Shown: one piece after another, positions 36,227-45,203 of the stretch
How the letters are laid out: every line of letters starts with the position of its first letter
Position numbering within the stretch: the first letter of the stretch is position 1
NCBI GenBank assembly: GCA_004322215.1
Contig: SCSM01000020.1
Coordinates: forward strand, 1-64,000
DNA: 64,000 bases
Reading direction: 5' to 3'
Source: Bacteroidota bacterium
GTDB lineage: Bacteria > Bacteroidota > Ignavibacteria > Kapaibacteriales > UBA2268
The notes under the pieces: model-generated
Database searches by the model: none
What the model saw: only the letters and a program-made list of their open reading frames with translations
Told to the model about the DNA's origin: nothing
Made by a program: the position numbers and the translations under genes

Positions 36227-39200
36227 ATGATAAACACTATATTAACAAAATTATTTGGTTCAAAAAGCGAAAAAGATTTAAAAAAAATTGTACCAATTAT
36301 TGACGAAATTAATGAATTTTTTACCGGATTAAGCAGTTTAAGCGATGAGGAGTTAAAGCATAAAACCATTGAATTTAAAGAGATTATAAAAGAACACACC
36401 AAAGAACTTGAAGCAGAAAAAGAAGCTCTCCATGAAAAATTAAGGAATGAAGCACTTGTAGGTGATGAAATTCAAAATATTAACGATAGGGTAAAACAAC
36501 TCGATAAAGAAATATTCAGCGAAATAAATGATGTCCTGGATGAAATACTTCCCGAAGTATTTGCAGTAGTAAAAGAAACGTGCCGCAGATTACAGGAAAG
36601 AATGCACAGATATGAATATGCAGGACAGCCGGCTGTTTGGGACATGGTTCCTTACGATGTCCAACTCATAGGTGGAATAGTTTTACATAGCGGGAAAATA
36701 GCCGAAATGGCAACGGGAGAAGGTAAAACACTTGTGGCTGTATTACCAATCTATTTAAATGCACTTGCAGGTAAAGGGGTTCATCTCGTTACTGTCAATG
36801 ATTACCTTGCAAAACGCGATTCCGAATGGATGAAACCAATTTATGAATTCCTCGGTCTCACGGTAGGTGCCATTCAATCCAATATGGACAATGATGAAAG
36901 AAAAAAAATATACAATATGGACATCACATATGGAACCAATAATGAATTTGGTTTCGATTATTTAAGAGACAATATGGTTGTCGAACAAGAACAGATGGTC
37001 CAACGTGAGCATTGGTATGCAATCGTTGATGAAGTTGATTCCGTATTAATTGATGAAGCGAGAACACCTCTGATTATATCAGGACCTGTCGGTCAGTCTG
37101 ACCAAAAATTCGATGAAATGAATCCAAGAGTGAAACGGTTAGTCGAGGCACAGACAAAACTCATAAATAAATTAGCCCAGGAAGCCGATGAATTATTAAA
37201 AAACGATAAAAAAGAAGACAGGGAGCAAGCAGGAGTAAATCTTTTACGTTCATTCAGGGGATTGCCTAAGCATAAGAAACTTATGAAGTTACTCCAGGAG
37301 CCAGAAAACTTGAAACTAATGCGGGAAACAGAGCTTCTCTATTTGAGAGACCAGGGGCAGCGAATGCATGAGATCGATGAAGAATTGTATTATACAATTG
37401 ACGAGAAGAATCACAATATAGATATTCATGACAAAGGCAGGCAGATGATGTGTTCCGCTCAGGAAGACCCCGATATGTTCGTAATACCGGATATTGCTTC
37501 ACAATTGAGCATGCTCGAAAATGAAACCGATTTGACGCCACAAGAAAAGCAAAGAAAAATTGATGAAATTAATGTTTTGTATGCAGAGAGAAGCGACAGG
37601 ATTCATACTGTGTCTCAATTATTAAGAGCATATTCACTTTATGAAATAGATGTTGAATATGTAATCCAGGATGATAAAATCATGATTGTAGATGAGCATA
37701 CCGGAAGAATACTGGAAGGCAGAAGATATTCCGAGGGACTTCACCAGGCAATCGAAGCAAAAGAAAATGTTAAAGTGGAAAGGGATACACAAACATTAGC
37801 TACTATAACGCTTCAGAATTATTTCCGGCTTTATAAAAAGCTGGCAGGAATGACTGGTACTGCTGAAACAGAAGCCGCAGAATTTATGAAAATATACAAT
37901 CTCGATGTGATAGTCATACCGACAAACAGATCAATAATCAGAACGGATAATAATGATTATATATACAAAACAAAAAGAGAAAAGTATAATTCTATTGTAG
38001 ATGAGATTGAAAAGCTATTACAAGGCGGAAGGGCTATTCTCGTTGGTACTGCATCGGTTGAAGTCTCGGAACTGTTAAGTAAAATGCTCAAGAGGAAAGG
38101 AATACATCATAATGTCCTGAATGCAAAACAGCATCAAAGAGAAGCAGAAATAATAGCTCAAGCCGGTAGAAAAGGTGCTGTTACTATTGCAACCAATATG
38201 GCTGGTAGAGGTACAGATATAAAACTTGACCACGATGTAAGAAAAAATGGCGGTTTAGCAATAGTAGGTTCAGAAAGGCACGATGCAAGAAGAATTGACC
38301 GCCAGTTAATGGGTAGGTCGGGCAGGCAGGGAGACCCGGGCTCATCTCAATTTTTTATTTCACTAGAAGATAATTTGATGAGGTTATTTGGAGGAGACAG
38401 GGTTGCCGGTATTATGCAGAGAATGAAAATTCCGGAAGGTGAGCCGATTCAACATTCTATGATGTCGAAATCAGTAGAAAGGGCACAAAGAAAAGTTGAA
38501 GAAAATAATTTCGGTATCAGGAAACGGCTTCTTGAATACGATAATGTGATGAATCAGCAGAGGGAAGTAATTTATAACCGCAGACGTGCTGCATTGAGAG
38601 GTGAAAGGTTAAAAGGTGAACTTTTCAATTACATTGAAGAATTGGCTGAATTGTGGTATGAAGAATTTCATCCGGCAAATGATTTGGATGGCTTGAAAAA
38701 AACAGTCAGGTCTACACTCCTGTGCGATTTGAATATTTCACAGAGTGATTTCGAAGGAATGAAAGTAGATGATTGCATTAACAGTATTGTAGAATCTGCT
38801 GATAAATTTTACAAGAGAAAAGAAGAAACACTTGGTTCAGAATTTATGGGACATCTCGAAAGAGTTGCAGTACTCCAGACAATTGACGAGAAATGGCGTG
38901 AACATTTGAGAGTGATGGATGAATTAAAAGAAGGCATCCACCTTCGTGCATACGGACAGAAAGACCCATTGTTGGAATACAAAGGAGAAGCTTTTAATCA
39001 GTTTATGGAATTAATTAAAGACATTAATTCTGCATCGGTCAATTTCGCATTTAAGTATTTCCCGCAGGTAGTTGAAAGACAGGTAAGAGTTAAGGGTGCC
39101 GCACCGAGGGAAGCTGAGGTTGGAGCCGATGGTATTCCCAGACTTAGAAGGTCAAGCTTGGTAAATACTGCGGCAATGCAATTCTCGCATCCAACAGATA

Positions 39201-39370
39201 CACCTGCTTTTTTGCAACAGGGAGCCGGGAGAGAATCTGCTCAACAGCAGGTTGATACTCAACAAAAGGTAAGAACTTATAGAAAAACAGAAAAAGAAAT
39301 TGGGAGGAATGACCCTTGTCCATGTGGCAGCGGAAAAAAATACAAGAATTGTCATGGACGAAACCAATAA
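36227..39370 (+). CDS. secA: Protein translocase ATPase SecA
   Basis: SecA drives unfolded proteins through SecYEG with ATP. The ATG at 36227 gives 1,047 residues and the proper family start (INTILTKLFGSKSEKD); a longer frame from 36152 adds 25 residues of unlikely hydrophobic sequence and is rejected. Seen: Walker A ATGEGKT at 162-168, the DEVDSVLIDEARTPLI box, a charged insertion of about 100 residues after it that is typical of Bacteroidota SecA, NMAGRGTDIKL, and GRSGRQGDPG. The C-terminus has the zinc-binding SEC-C motif (CPCGSGKKYKNCHG). All T9SS cargo in this window would depend on it for the first membrane. Confidence 0.97.
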   Translation: MINTILTKLFGSKSEKDLKKIVPIIDEINEFFTGLSSLSDEELKHKTIEFKEIIKEHTKELEAEKEALHEKLRNEALVGDEIQNINDRVKQLDKEIFSEINDVLDEILPEVFAVVKETCRRLQERMHRYEYAGQPAVWDMVPYDVQLIGGIVLHSGKIAEMATGEGKTLVAVLPIYLNALAGKGVHLVTVNDYLAKRDSEWMKPIYEFLGLTVGAIQSNMDNDERKKIYNMDITYGTNNEFGFDYLRDNMVVEQEQMVQREHWYAIVDEVDSVLIDEARTPLIISGPVGQSDQKFDEMNPRVKRLVEAQTKLINKLAQEADELLKNDKKEDREQAGVNLLRSFRGLPKHKKLMKLLQEPENLKLMRETELLYLRDQGQRMHEIDEELYYTIDEKNHNIDIHDKGRQMMCSAQEDPDMFVIPDIASQLSMLENETDLTPQEKQRKIDEINVLYAERSDRIHTVSQLLRAYSLYEIDVEYVIQDDKIMIVDEHTGRILEGRRYSEGLHQAIEAKENVKVERDTQTLATITLQNYFRLYKKLAGMTGTAETEAAEFMKIYNLDVIVIPTNRSIIRTDNNDYIYKTKREKYNSIVDEIEKLLQGGRAILVGTASVEVSELLSKMLKRKGIHHNVLNAKQHQREAEIIAQAGRKGAVTIATNMAGRGTDIKLDHDVRKNGGLAIVGSERHDARRIDRQLMGRSGRQGDPGSSQFFISLEDNLMRLFGGDRVAGIMQRMKIPEGEPIQHSMMSKSVERAQRKVEENNFGIRKRLLEYDNVMNQQREVIYNRRRAALRGERLKGELFNYIEELAELWYEEFHPANDLDGLKKTVRSTLLCDLNISQSDFEGMKVDDCINSIVESADKFYKRKEETLGSEFMGHLERVAVLQTIDEKWREHLRVMDELKEGIHLRAYGQKDPLLEYKGEAFNQFMELIKDINSASVNFAFKYFPQVVERQVRVKGAAPREAEVGADGIPRLRRSSLVNTAAMQFSHPTDTPAFLQQGAGRESAQQQVDTQQKVRTYRKTEKEIGRNDPCPCGSGKKYKNCHGRNQ

Positions 39371-39371
39371 A

Positions 39372-39406
39372 TCAATTAACAATTAACAATTAGTAATTGA
39401 AAATTG
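39372..39406 (+). repeat. Heptad-period repeat array, about five units
   Basis: CAATTAA occurs twice in tandem, then CAATTAG and TAATTGA in phase, in the spacer directly before queA. The last unit's exact end is uncertain. Confidence 0.75.
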
Positions 39407-39418
39407 AAATTATATAAA

Positions 39419-40711
39419 ATGATACAACCTGATTTTATTCCTAAAGTAAATATAGATGAATACCATTATGAACTTCCAAAAGACAGAATTGCTGAATATC
39501 CATTAGAAGACCGTTCAGCAAGCAAACTTTTATATGCAGATGTAAAAACAAAGAAAATTACACACCATAAATTTTATGAATTAGCTGAATTATTACGCTC
39601 AGATACACTTTTAGTGATGAATACAACAAAAGTGATACCTGCAAGAATTTTTTTAAAAAAACCAACCGGTGGAATAATAGAATTGTTATTGGTTGAACCG
39701 GCAAATTTTAATCTAAATGAAATTGCGGTTAATAAAGTGAGTAAGAATAGTGACCCGCAGATTGCCCTGCTTTCAAAAGGTGAAAGCTGTTGGTTGTGCA
39801 TAGTTGGCGGAAAAAGAGTAAAAGAAAAAATGTTGCTCAAAGAAAATTACGGTGATGATTTTACAATTACAGCTGAAATTTTAAGTAGAAGAGAAAACGA
39901 AGCAATTGTTAAATTCAGATGGTTGCCCGATAACATTACATTTTCCGAAATGTTATTAAAAACAGGTAAAGTACCCTTACCACCATACATAAACAGAGAT
40001 GTCAGATTGGAAGATAAGAAATGGTATCAGACAGTATATGCAAAAGCCGATGGCTCGGTCGCAGCACCAACTGCGGGTTTCCATTTTACAGATGAAATAT
40101 TAAATCAATTAAAAAATAAAAATATTATTACAGAAAATATCGTTCTACATGTTGGACCCGGAACATTTACGCCGATTGATGTTGATGATGTATTCAGGCA
40201 TGAAATGCATTCTGAAAGAATTAGTATTTCATTAGATTCGATAAACAATATAATCAAGTATTTAAGGAATAATGAAACAAAAGGATTAATTGCTGTCGGA
40301 ACAACGACACTCAGAACTTTGGAATCATTATATTGGATTGGTTGCAAAATTTTATTTAATATATATAATGAAAATGATATATTTACATTGAATCAATGGG
40401 ATTCGTATGAAATAGAAGCTAAATATGAATTACCTGATTCTTTAGAATCATTAAAGTCAATTATTAACTTTTTAACAGAAAAAAATCAAACTGAAATAAC
40501 AGCAAAAACAAGTTTATTCATCATTCCGGGTTATAAATTCAAAATTGTAAATGGATTAATAACAAATTATCATTTACCGAAAAGTACTCTGATTCTTCTT
40601 GTTGCTGCATTTACCGGAAAAGAATTATGGAGAGAGATATATAGTTCTGCACTTAATAATAATTATCGTTTTTTAAGCTATGGTGACTCTTCTTTAATTA
40701 CGAATTACTAA
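39419..40711 (+). CDS. queA: S-adenosylmethionine:tRNA ribosyltransferase-isomerase
   Basis: QueA moves and rearranges the ribosyl group of S-adenosylmethionine onto preQ1 in tRNA, giving epoxyqueuosine. The ATG at 39419 gives 430 residues, the longer form seen in Bacteroidota. Family motifs: YELPKDRIAEYPLEDRSASKLL at the start, VMNTTKVIPARI, GKVPLPPYI, SVAAPTAGFHFT, HVGPGTFTPI, and ITNYHLPKSTLILLVAAF. A TTG in the same frame at 39404 is a possible but less likely start. The last codons (Ile-Thr-Asn-Tyr-stop) are written by two units of a heptad repeat that continues downstream. Confidence 0.95.
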   Translation: MIQPDFIPKVNIDEYHYELPKDRIAEYPLEDRSASKLLYADVKTKKITHHKFYELAELLRSDTLLVMNTTKVIPARIFLKKPTGGIIELLLVEPANFNLNEIAVNKVSKNSDPQIALLSKGESCWLCIVGGKRVKEKMLLKENYGDDFTITAEILSRRENEAIVKFRWLPDNITFSEMLLKTGKVPLPPYINRDVRLEDKKWYQTVYAKADGSVAAPTAGFHFTDEILNQLKNKNIITENIVLHVGPGTFTPIDVDDVFRHEMHSERISISLDSINNIIKYLRNNETKGLIAVGTTTLRTLESLYWIGCKILFNIYNENDIFTLNQWDSYEIEAKYELPDSLESLKSIINFLTEKNQTEITAKTSLFIIPGYKFKIVNGLITNYHLPKSTLILLVAAFTGKELWREIYSSALNNNYRFLSYGDSSLITNY

Positions 40712-40737
40712 TGATGCATAACTAATTGTGATTCATT
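40696..40737 (+). repeat. Heptad-period repeat array overlapping the end of queA
   Basis: AATTACG and AATTACT start the array inside queA; the stop codon lies where the second and third units meet. Four further units follow in phase, the fifth being AATTGTG. Confidence 0.75.
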
Positions 40738-40790
40738 ATTTTTGTAAGAATGTTTAATTTTGACAGAATTAATTGGAGAAAAATCAAATA

Positions 40791-40818
40791 AGATTCTTCG
40801 CTTTGCTCAGATTGACAA
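40791..40818 (+). repeat. 28-bp dispersed element, copy 2
   Basis: Diverged copy of 5771-5798 in the same orientation. It ends 9 bp before the mtgA start, so it occupies the mtgA leader. Confidence 0.7.
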
Positions 40819-40827
40819 TGAATTAAT

Positions 40828-41511
40828 ATGATTAGGAGATTATTTAAGATTTTATTTTGGTGTGTAGTAAGTTTTTTTATTTATTCTATACTGATTGTTG
40901 TATTATATAAATTTGTTTCTCCGCCGGTTACACCGGTAATGATAATAAGGGTTTTCGAGGGATTATACGAAGGGAAATTAGTTGGAATCACCTATACGTG
41001 GAAGTCATATAATGATATTTCACCTAATATGTTCAGGGCAGTAATTTCTGGTGAGGATGCACGTTTTATGAGGCACGAAGGTATAGACTGGAAGGCAGTC
41101 AGAACAGCACAAAGATATAATGAAATTCATAAAGGGAAAAAAAAACACGGTGCTAGTACTATTACAATGCAGACGGCAAAAAATGCATTCTTGTGGCACG
41201 GAAGAAATTATGTACGTAAAGGATTAGAAGTGTATTTTACTTATCTGATTGAATTCGTTTGGGGAAAAAAGAGAATCGCAGAAGTATATGTTAATATTGT
41301 TGAATTTGGTGACGGGATTTATGGAGTTGAGTCGGCATCGCAGGAATTTTTTAAAAAACCGGCAAAGGATTTGACAAGAAGACAAGCTGCATTATTGGCA
41401 GCCGTACTTCCAAATCCTCACAGGTGGTCTCCCGCTGGACCGTCTAAATTCATAGAAAGCCGGGTAAAGTTCATCCAGGGAAGAATGAATTCCGTACAAA
41501 TACCAAAATAG
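40828..41511 (+). CDS. mtgA: Monofunctional peptidoglycan glycosyltransferase
   Basis: MtgA joins lipid II units into glycan strands at the outer face of the inner membrane. The 227-residue product has one N-terminal membrane anchor (about 5-28) and a GT51 domain: the catalytic Glu76 in SGEDARFMRHEGIDW, HGASTITMQTAKNAFLW, KKRIAEVYVNIVEFGDGIYG, and RRQAALLAAVLPNPHRWSP. There is no transpeptidase domain. Length matches the family (about 230). It lies between queA and mutS on the same strand with gaps of 116 and 47 bp. Confidence 0.95.
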   Translation: MIRRLFKILFWCVVSFFIYSILIVVLYKFVSPPVTPVMIIRVFEGLYEGKLVGITYTWKSYNDISPNMFRAVISGEDARFMRHEGIDWKAVRTAQRYNEIHKGKKKHGASTITMQTAKNAFLWHGRNYVRKGLEVYFTYLIEFVWGKKRIAEVYVNIVEFGDGIYGVESASQEFFKKPAKDLTRRQAALLAAVLPNPHRWSPAGPSKFIESRVKFIQGRMNSVQIPK

Positions 41512-41518
41512 GATAAAA

Positions 41519-41553
41519 AATTATAAATTTTGAATTTTAGATTTTGAATTGTG
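41519..41553 (+). repeat. Heptad-period repeat array forming the mutS leader
   Basis: Five units including AATTATA, AATTTTG and AATTGTG lie in exact 7-bp phase and end 5 bp before the mutS ATG. Confidence 0.8.
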
Positions 41554-41558
41554 GTTAA

Positions 41559-44213
41559 ATGAAAGAAAAAGAAACACCGTTGATGAGGCAATACAGCCAA
41601 ATGAAAAGCAAATATCCTGATACGATTTTGCTTTTTCGGCTTGGTGATTTCTTTGAAACTTTCAATGAAGATGCAGTTACAACTTCCAAAGTGTGTGGTA
41701 TAACTCTTACCAAAAGACATAACGGCGCTGCTGGAGAATGTCCCTTGGCAGGGTTTCCCCACCATCAACTCGATGCATATCTTCCGAAATTAGTCAGAGC
41801 TGGCTATCGGGTAGCAGTATGCGAACAACTCGAAGACCCGAAACAAGCAAGAGGTATAGTCAGAAGAGGTGTTATTGAAGTTGTTACACCGGGTGTAGCG
41901 ATGTATGACAAACTTCTCGAGTCAAAGAAGAATAATTATGTATGCGCAATTGTTCTGAATAACTCCAATACTAACTTTATAGCTGGAATCGCTTGTGCAG
42001 ATGTATCCACAGGTGAATTTATCGTATCTGAATTTTCAGCTCATTCCATTTTGCAGGTTCTCGAAACACTAACGCCATCCGAAATAATAATCAGTAAAGA
42101 ACAAAAAAACGAGTTAACCGGAATATTAAATAAATTATCTTATAATCCGCCGATAACAAAACTCGAGCCATGGATTTTTGACAGTGAATTTGGAAGAGAA
42201 GCACTACTCGGTCATTTTAAAACACAGAATCTAAAAGGATTCGGTATTGATGATTATACTGAAGGTATTGCATCAGCAGGTGCTATTCTTCATTATATCA
42301 AAGAAACTCAAAACGGAGAAATCAGTCACCTGAAAAAAATCTCGATATATAATCCATCTGAATTCATGCTCCTGGATTATGCAACGAAAAGAAATCTGGA
42401 AATTACATACTCGATGTTTGAAGGAACAAAAGAAGGCAGTTTAATATCAATTATTGATAAAACCTGTACCCATATGGGCGGTAGATTATTGAAAAAATGG
42501 CTGACAAGACCGCTTCTTAATATCGAACAAATAAAGAAGCGTCTGTCTGCTGTCCGGGCAATTTATGAAAATGATAATAAAAGAAATTCTCTTAGGAGTA
42601 ATTTATCTGAAATTGCCGATATTGAAAGATTGATTTCAAAAATCTGTACCGGAAGGGCTAATCCGAGAGATATAGTGGCATTAAAACAAAGCTTATCGAA
42701 AATTCCCGATATAAAAAATCAACTTGGTGAATTTGATTCACAACCGTTGAATTCTTTGGTTAAAAGATTTGAAGATGTCGAAGAAGTAGTTAATTTGATT
42801 TCAAAATCACTCGTAGATGAACCTTCTGTACAACTTGGAACGGGAAATGTTTTCAGGCATGGATTTTCTTCAGAACTCGATTCCTATATTGATGCAAAAC
42901 TTTCTGCAAAAGAATGGGTTAATAATTACCAGGAAAATGAAAAGCAGTTAACAAACATACCATCTTTAAAAGTAGGATTCACTTCAGTTTTCGGATATTA
43001 TATTGAAATTACAAATGCACACAAAGATAAAGTACCAACTCGATATGACAGGAAACAAACATTGACTAATGCTGAAAGATACACTACGCCGGATCTAAAA
43101 CAATTTGAAGAAAAGATACTTAATGCCGAAGAAAAAATCCTGAAATTTGAACAGGACTTGTTCCAAGAAATTAGAAATAAAATCACAGTTTACACTGAAA
43201 GGATTCAGAATAATGCTGACACACTTTCAATTTTAGATTGTTTGCAAAATTTTGCCGAAGTAGCAAAAGAAAACAATTATAATGAACCGGAAATAGATGA
43301 ATCGGAGAGTATTGAAATAATTGAAGGCAGACATCCCGTTGTCGAAAAATTACTGCCGCTTGGAGAAAGCTTTCATCCAAACTCGACAAAACTGGATACA
43401 AACATCGAGCAGATTCATATAATAACAGGACCGAATATGTCCGGAAAATCCTGCTACCTGAGACAAGTCGGATTGATTGTATTACTTACACAAATTGGTT
43501 GTTTCGTTCCAGCAAAAAAAGCAAAAATAGGTCTTGTTGACAGGATATTCACAAGAGTCGGAGCTCAGGATAACATTACGACAGGTGAAAGCACATTTCT
43601 TGTTGAAATGCAGGAAGCGGCTAATATTATGAACAATGCTACTTTTAAAAGTTTGATTCTACTCGATGAAGTCGGCAGGGGAACAGCCACTTATGACGGT
43701 ATTTCAATCGCATGGGCAATAACTGAGCACATACATGATACGATTGGTGCAAGAACACTTTTTGCCACTCATTACCACGAATTGAATGATATTGCAAACA
43801 GGTATGACAGGATAATTAATTACAAAGTTGAAGTTGTCGAGGCGGGTGATACAATTATTTTCTCACACAGGGTAATGCCCGGTACGAGTGACCATTCATT
43901 CGGAATACATGTCGCACAAATGGCAGGACTTCCTACCGAAGTAACAGGCAGAGCAAACATAATAATGAAATCACTTGAAGATGGCAGTAAGGAAGATAGT
44001 AATGCTGATATTAAAACAAAACAAACAGATACTAAAAGAATTGAAGTAAAAAAAGCAAGACACATTCCCGACCAGCTTGCAATTTTTGAATTCAGGGATG
44101 ATTTGCTCAGAGAACAGATACTTAAAATAGATATTAACAGCTTGTCTCCACTTGAAGCATTGAAAACTTTAGCTGCGATGCAGAAAGAAGCAAAGAAAAA
44201 AATTAATAATTAA
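41559..44213 (+). CDS. mutS: DNA mismatch repair protein MutS
   Basis: MutS finds mismatches and small loops in new DNA and calls MutL. The 884-residue product keeps the mismatch-reading F-x-E in GDFFETFNEDA near residue 30, the connector and lever regions, and the ATPase: Walker A GPNMSGKS at about 624-631, STFLVEMQEAANI, LLDEVGRGTATYDG, and FATHYHELNDIA. A C-terminal tail holds a likely tetramerisation helix. The final residues Lys-Ile-Asn-Asn and the stop are written by a heptad repeat that runs on into the spacer. speB follows after 28 nt. Confidence 0.97.
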   Translation: MKEKETPLMRQYSQMKSKYPDTILLFRLGDFFETFNEDAVTTSKVCGITLTKRHNGAAGECPLAGFPHHQLDAYLPKLVRAGYRVAVCEQLEDPKQARGIVRRGVIEVVTPGVAMYDKLLESKKNNYVCAIVLNNSNTNFIAGIACADVSTGEFIVSEFSAHSILQVLETLTPSEIIISKEQKNELTGILNKLSYNPPITKLEPWIFDSEFGREALLGHFKTQNLKGFGIDDYTEGIASAGAILHYIKETQNGEISHLKKISIYNPSEFMLLDYATKRNLEITYSMFEGTKEGSLISIIDKTCTHMGGRLLKKWLTRPLLNIEQIKKRLSAVRAIYENDNKRNSLRSNLSEIADIERLISKICTGRANPRDIVALKQSLSKIPDIKNQLGEFDSQPLNSLVKRFEDVEEVVNLISKSLVDEPSVQLGTGNVFRHGFSSELDSYIDAKLSAKEWVNNYQENEKQLTNIPSLKVGFTSVFGYYIEITNAHKDKVPTRYDRKQTLTNAERYTTPDLKQFEEKILNAEEKILKFEQDLFQEIRNKITVYTERIQNNADTLSILDCLQNFAEVAKENNYNEPEIDESESIEIIEGRHPVVEKLLPLGESFHPNSTKLDTNIEQIHIITGPNMSGKSCYLRQVGLIVLLTQIGCFVPAKKAKIGLVDRIFTRVGAQDNITTGESTFLVEMQEAANIMNNATFKSLILLDEVGRGTATYDGISIAWAITEHIHDTIGARTLFATHYHELNDIANRYDRIINYKVEVVEAGDTIIFSHRVMPGTSDHSFGIHVAQMAGLPTEVTGRANIIMKSLEDGSKEDSNADIKTKQTDTKRIEVKKARHIPDQLAIFEFRDDLLREQILKIDINSLSPLEALKTLAAMQKEAKKKINN

Positions 44214-44235
44214 AAATTCATATTAACAATTTAGA
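44201..44235 (+). repeat. Heptad-period repeat array overlapping the end of mutS
   Basis: AATTAAT and AATTAAA begin inside mutS, whose TAA stop (44211-44213) falls in the second unit. Three more in-phase units follow, ending 6 bp before the speB start. Confidence 0.7.
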
Positions 44236-44241
44236 ACTAAA

Positions 44242-45138
44242 ATGAAAATCCTTGGTATTAATAAAAATTTTTTGGCAATCGAAGAGAAATATTCAAATCT
44301 ACAAGATTCCCAGATTGCCTTTGTGACTGCTCCTTATGAACATTCTACAAGTTATGGTAAAGGTGCTTCATTAGGACCGAAGTCAATTCTAAAGGCAAGT
44401 GCATTCGTTGAATTTTATGATGATGAATTTGAAAGTGAACTATGCTTTGATAAAGGAATAACTACATTAAAACCAATAAACTTCAAAAAGAAAATTGATG
44501 ATGAAGCATTAGAATTAATAAGAGAGCAAGTTGCTGAGTTGCTGAGAATGGGAAAATTTGTAGTTACACTCGGTGGTGAACATACTATTTCAATCGCACC
44601 AATAAAAGCACATTACAAGTATTATCCAAATATGTCTGTATTACATTTTGATGCTCATTCGGACTTAAGAGAAAGTTATGAAGATTCGTTTTATTCACAC
44701 GCCTGTTTTATGGCACGAGTAATAGAATTCTTTCCACCTGAAAGAGTCGTTCAGGTTGGAATAAGGGCTCAATGCATCGAAGAAGCACACTTAATAAAAG
44801 AAAAAGGAGTAAAAACCTTTTATGCATCTGCAATAAGAAGAAAATTTCACGGTGAAAATTGGCAGAAGAAAGTAGTTGAAGAATTAGGAAATGAAATATA
44901 TATTACATTCGATGTCGACTATTTTGACCCTTCAATAATTCCATCCACTGGTACTCCCGAACCGGATGGATTCCAATATAATGAAACACTTGAAATATTC
45001 AGAGAAATCAACATACAAGGAAAGAAAATTATCGGTTTCGATATGGTTGAATTAGCCCCGATAAAATCGCTTCACCACGCAAATCTTACTGCTGCCAGAT
45101 TGGTATATAAATTGCTAAATTATGCCTTTTACAGGTAA
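44242..45138 (+). CDS. speB: Agmatinase-like ureohydrolase
   Basis: This family uses two Mn ions to release urea from agmatine (giving putrescine) or related guanidino compounds. The 298-residue product has the metal-binding set: GGEHTIS with His114, HFDAHSD with Asp137, His139 and Asp141, and FDVDYFDP with Asp224 and Asp226. SHACFM and STGTPEPDG also fit. Agmatinase is the most likely member, but arginase or guanidinobutyrase cannot be excluded by eye. The gene starts 28 nt after mutS. No arginine decarboxylase is in the window. Confidence 0.88.
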   Translation: MKILGINKNFLAIEEKYSNLQDSQIAFVTAPYEHSTSYGKGASLGPKSILKASAFVEFYDDEFESELCFDKGITTLKPINFKKKIDDEALELIREQVAELLRMGKFVVTLGGEHTISIAPIKAHYKYYPNMSVLHFDAHSDLRESYEDSFYSHACFMARVIEFFPPERVVQVGIRAQCIEEAHLIKEKGVKTFYASAIRRKFHGENWQKKVVEELGNEIYITFDVDYFDPSIIPSTGTPEPDGFQYNETLEIFREINIQGKKIIGFDMVELAPIKSLHHANLTAARLVYKLLNYAFYR

Positions 45139-45167
45139 GTTGTTATTTATTAAATAATTAAACAAGT

Positions 45168-45198
45168 CCTAACCCTTCTTTCATAAGAGGGAATGAGG
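45168..45198 (+). repeat. Possible dispersed-repeat copy supplying the ribosome binding site of the next gene
   Basis: CCTAACCCTTC, then TAAGAGGGAATGAGG, resembles in reverse orientation the hairpin element at 5091 and its flank. Its GAGG (45195-45198) lies 5 nt before the ATG at 45204. Confidence 0.4.
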
Positions 45199-45203
45199 TA
45201 AGA

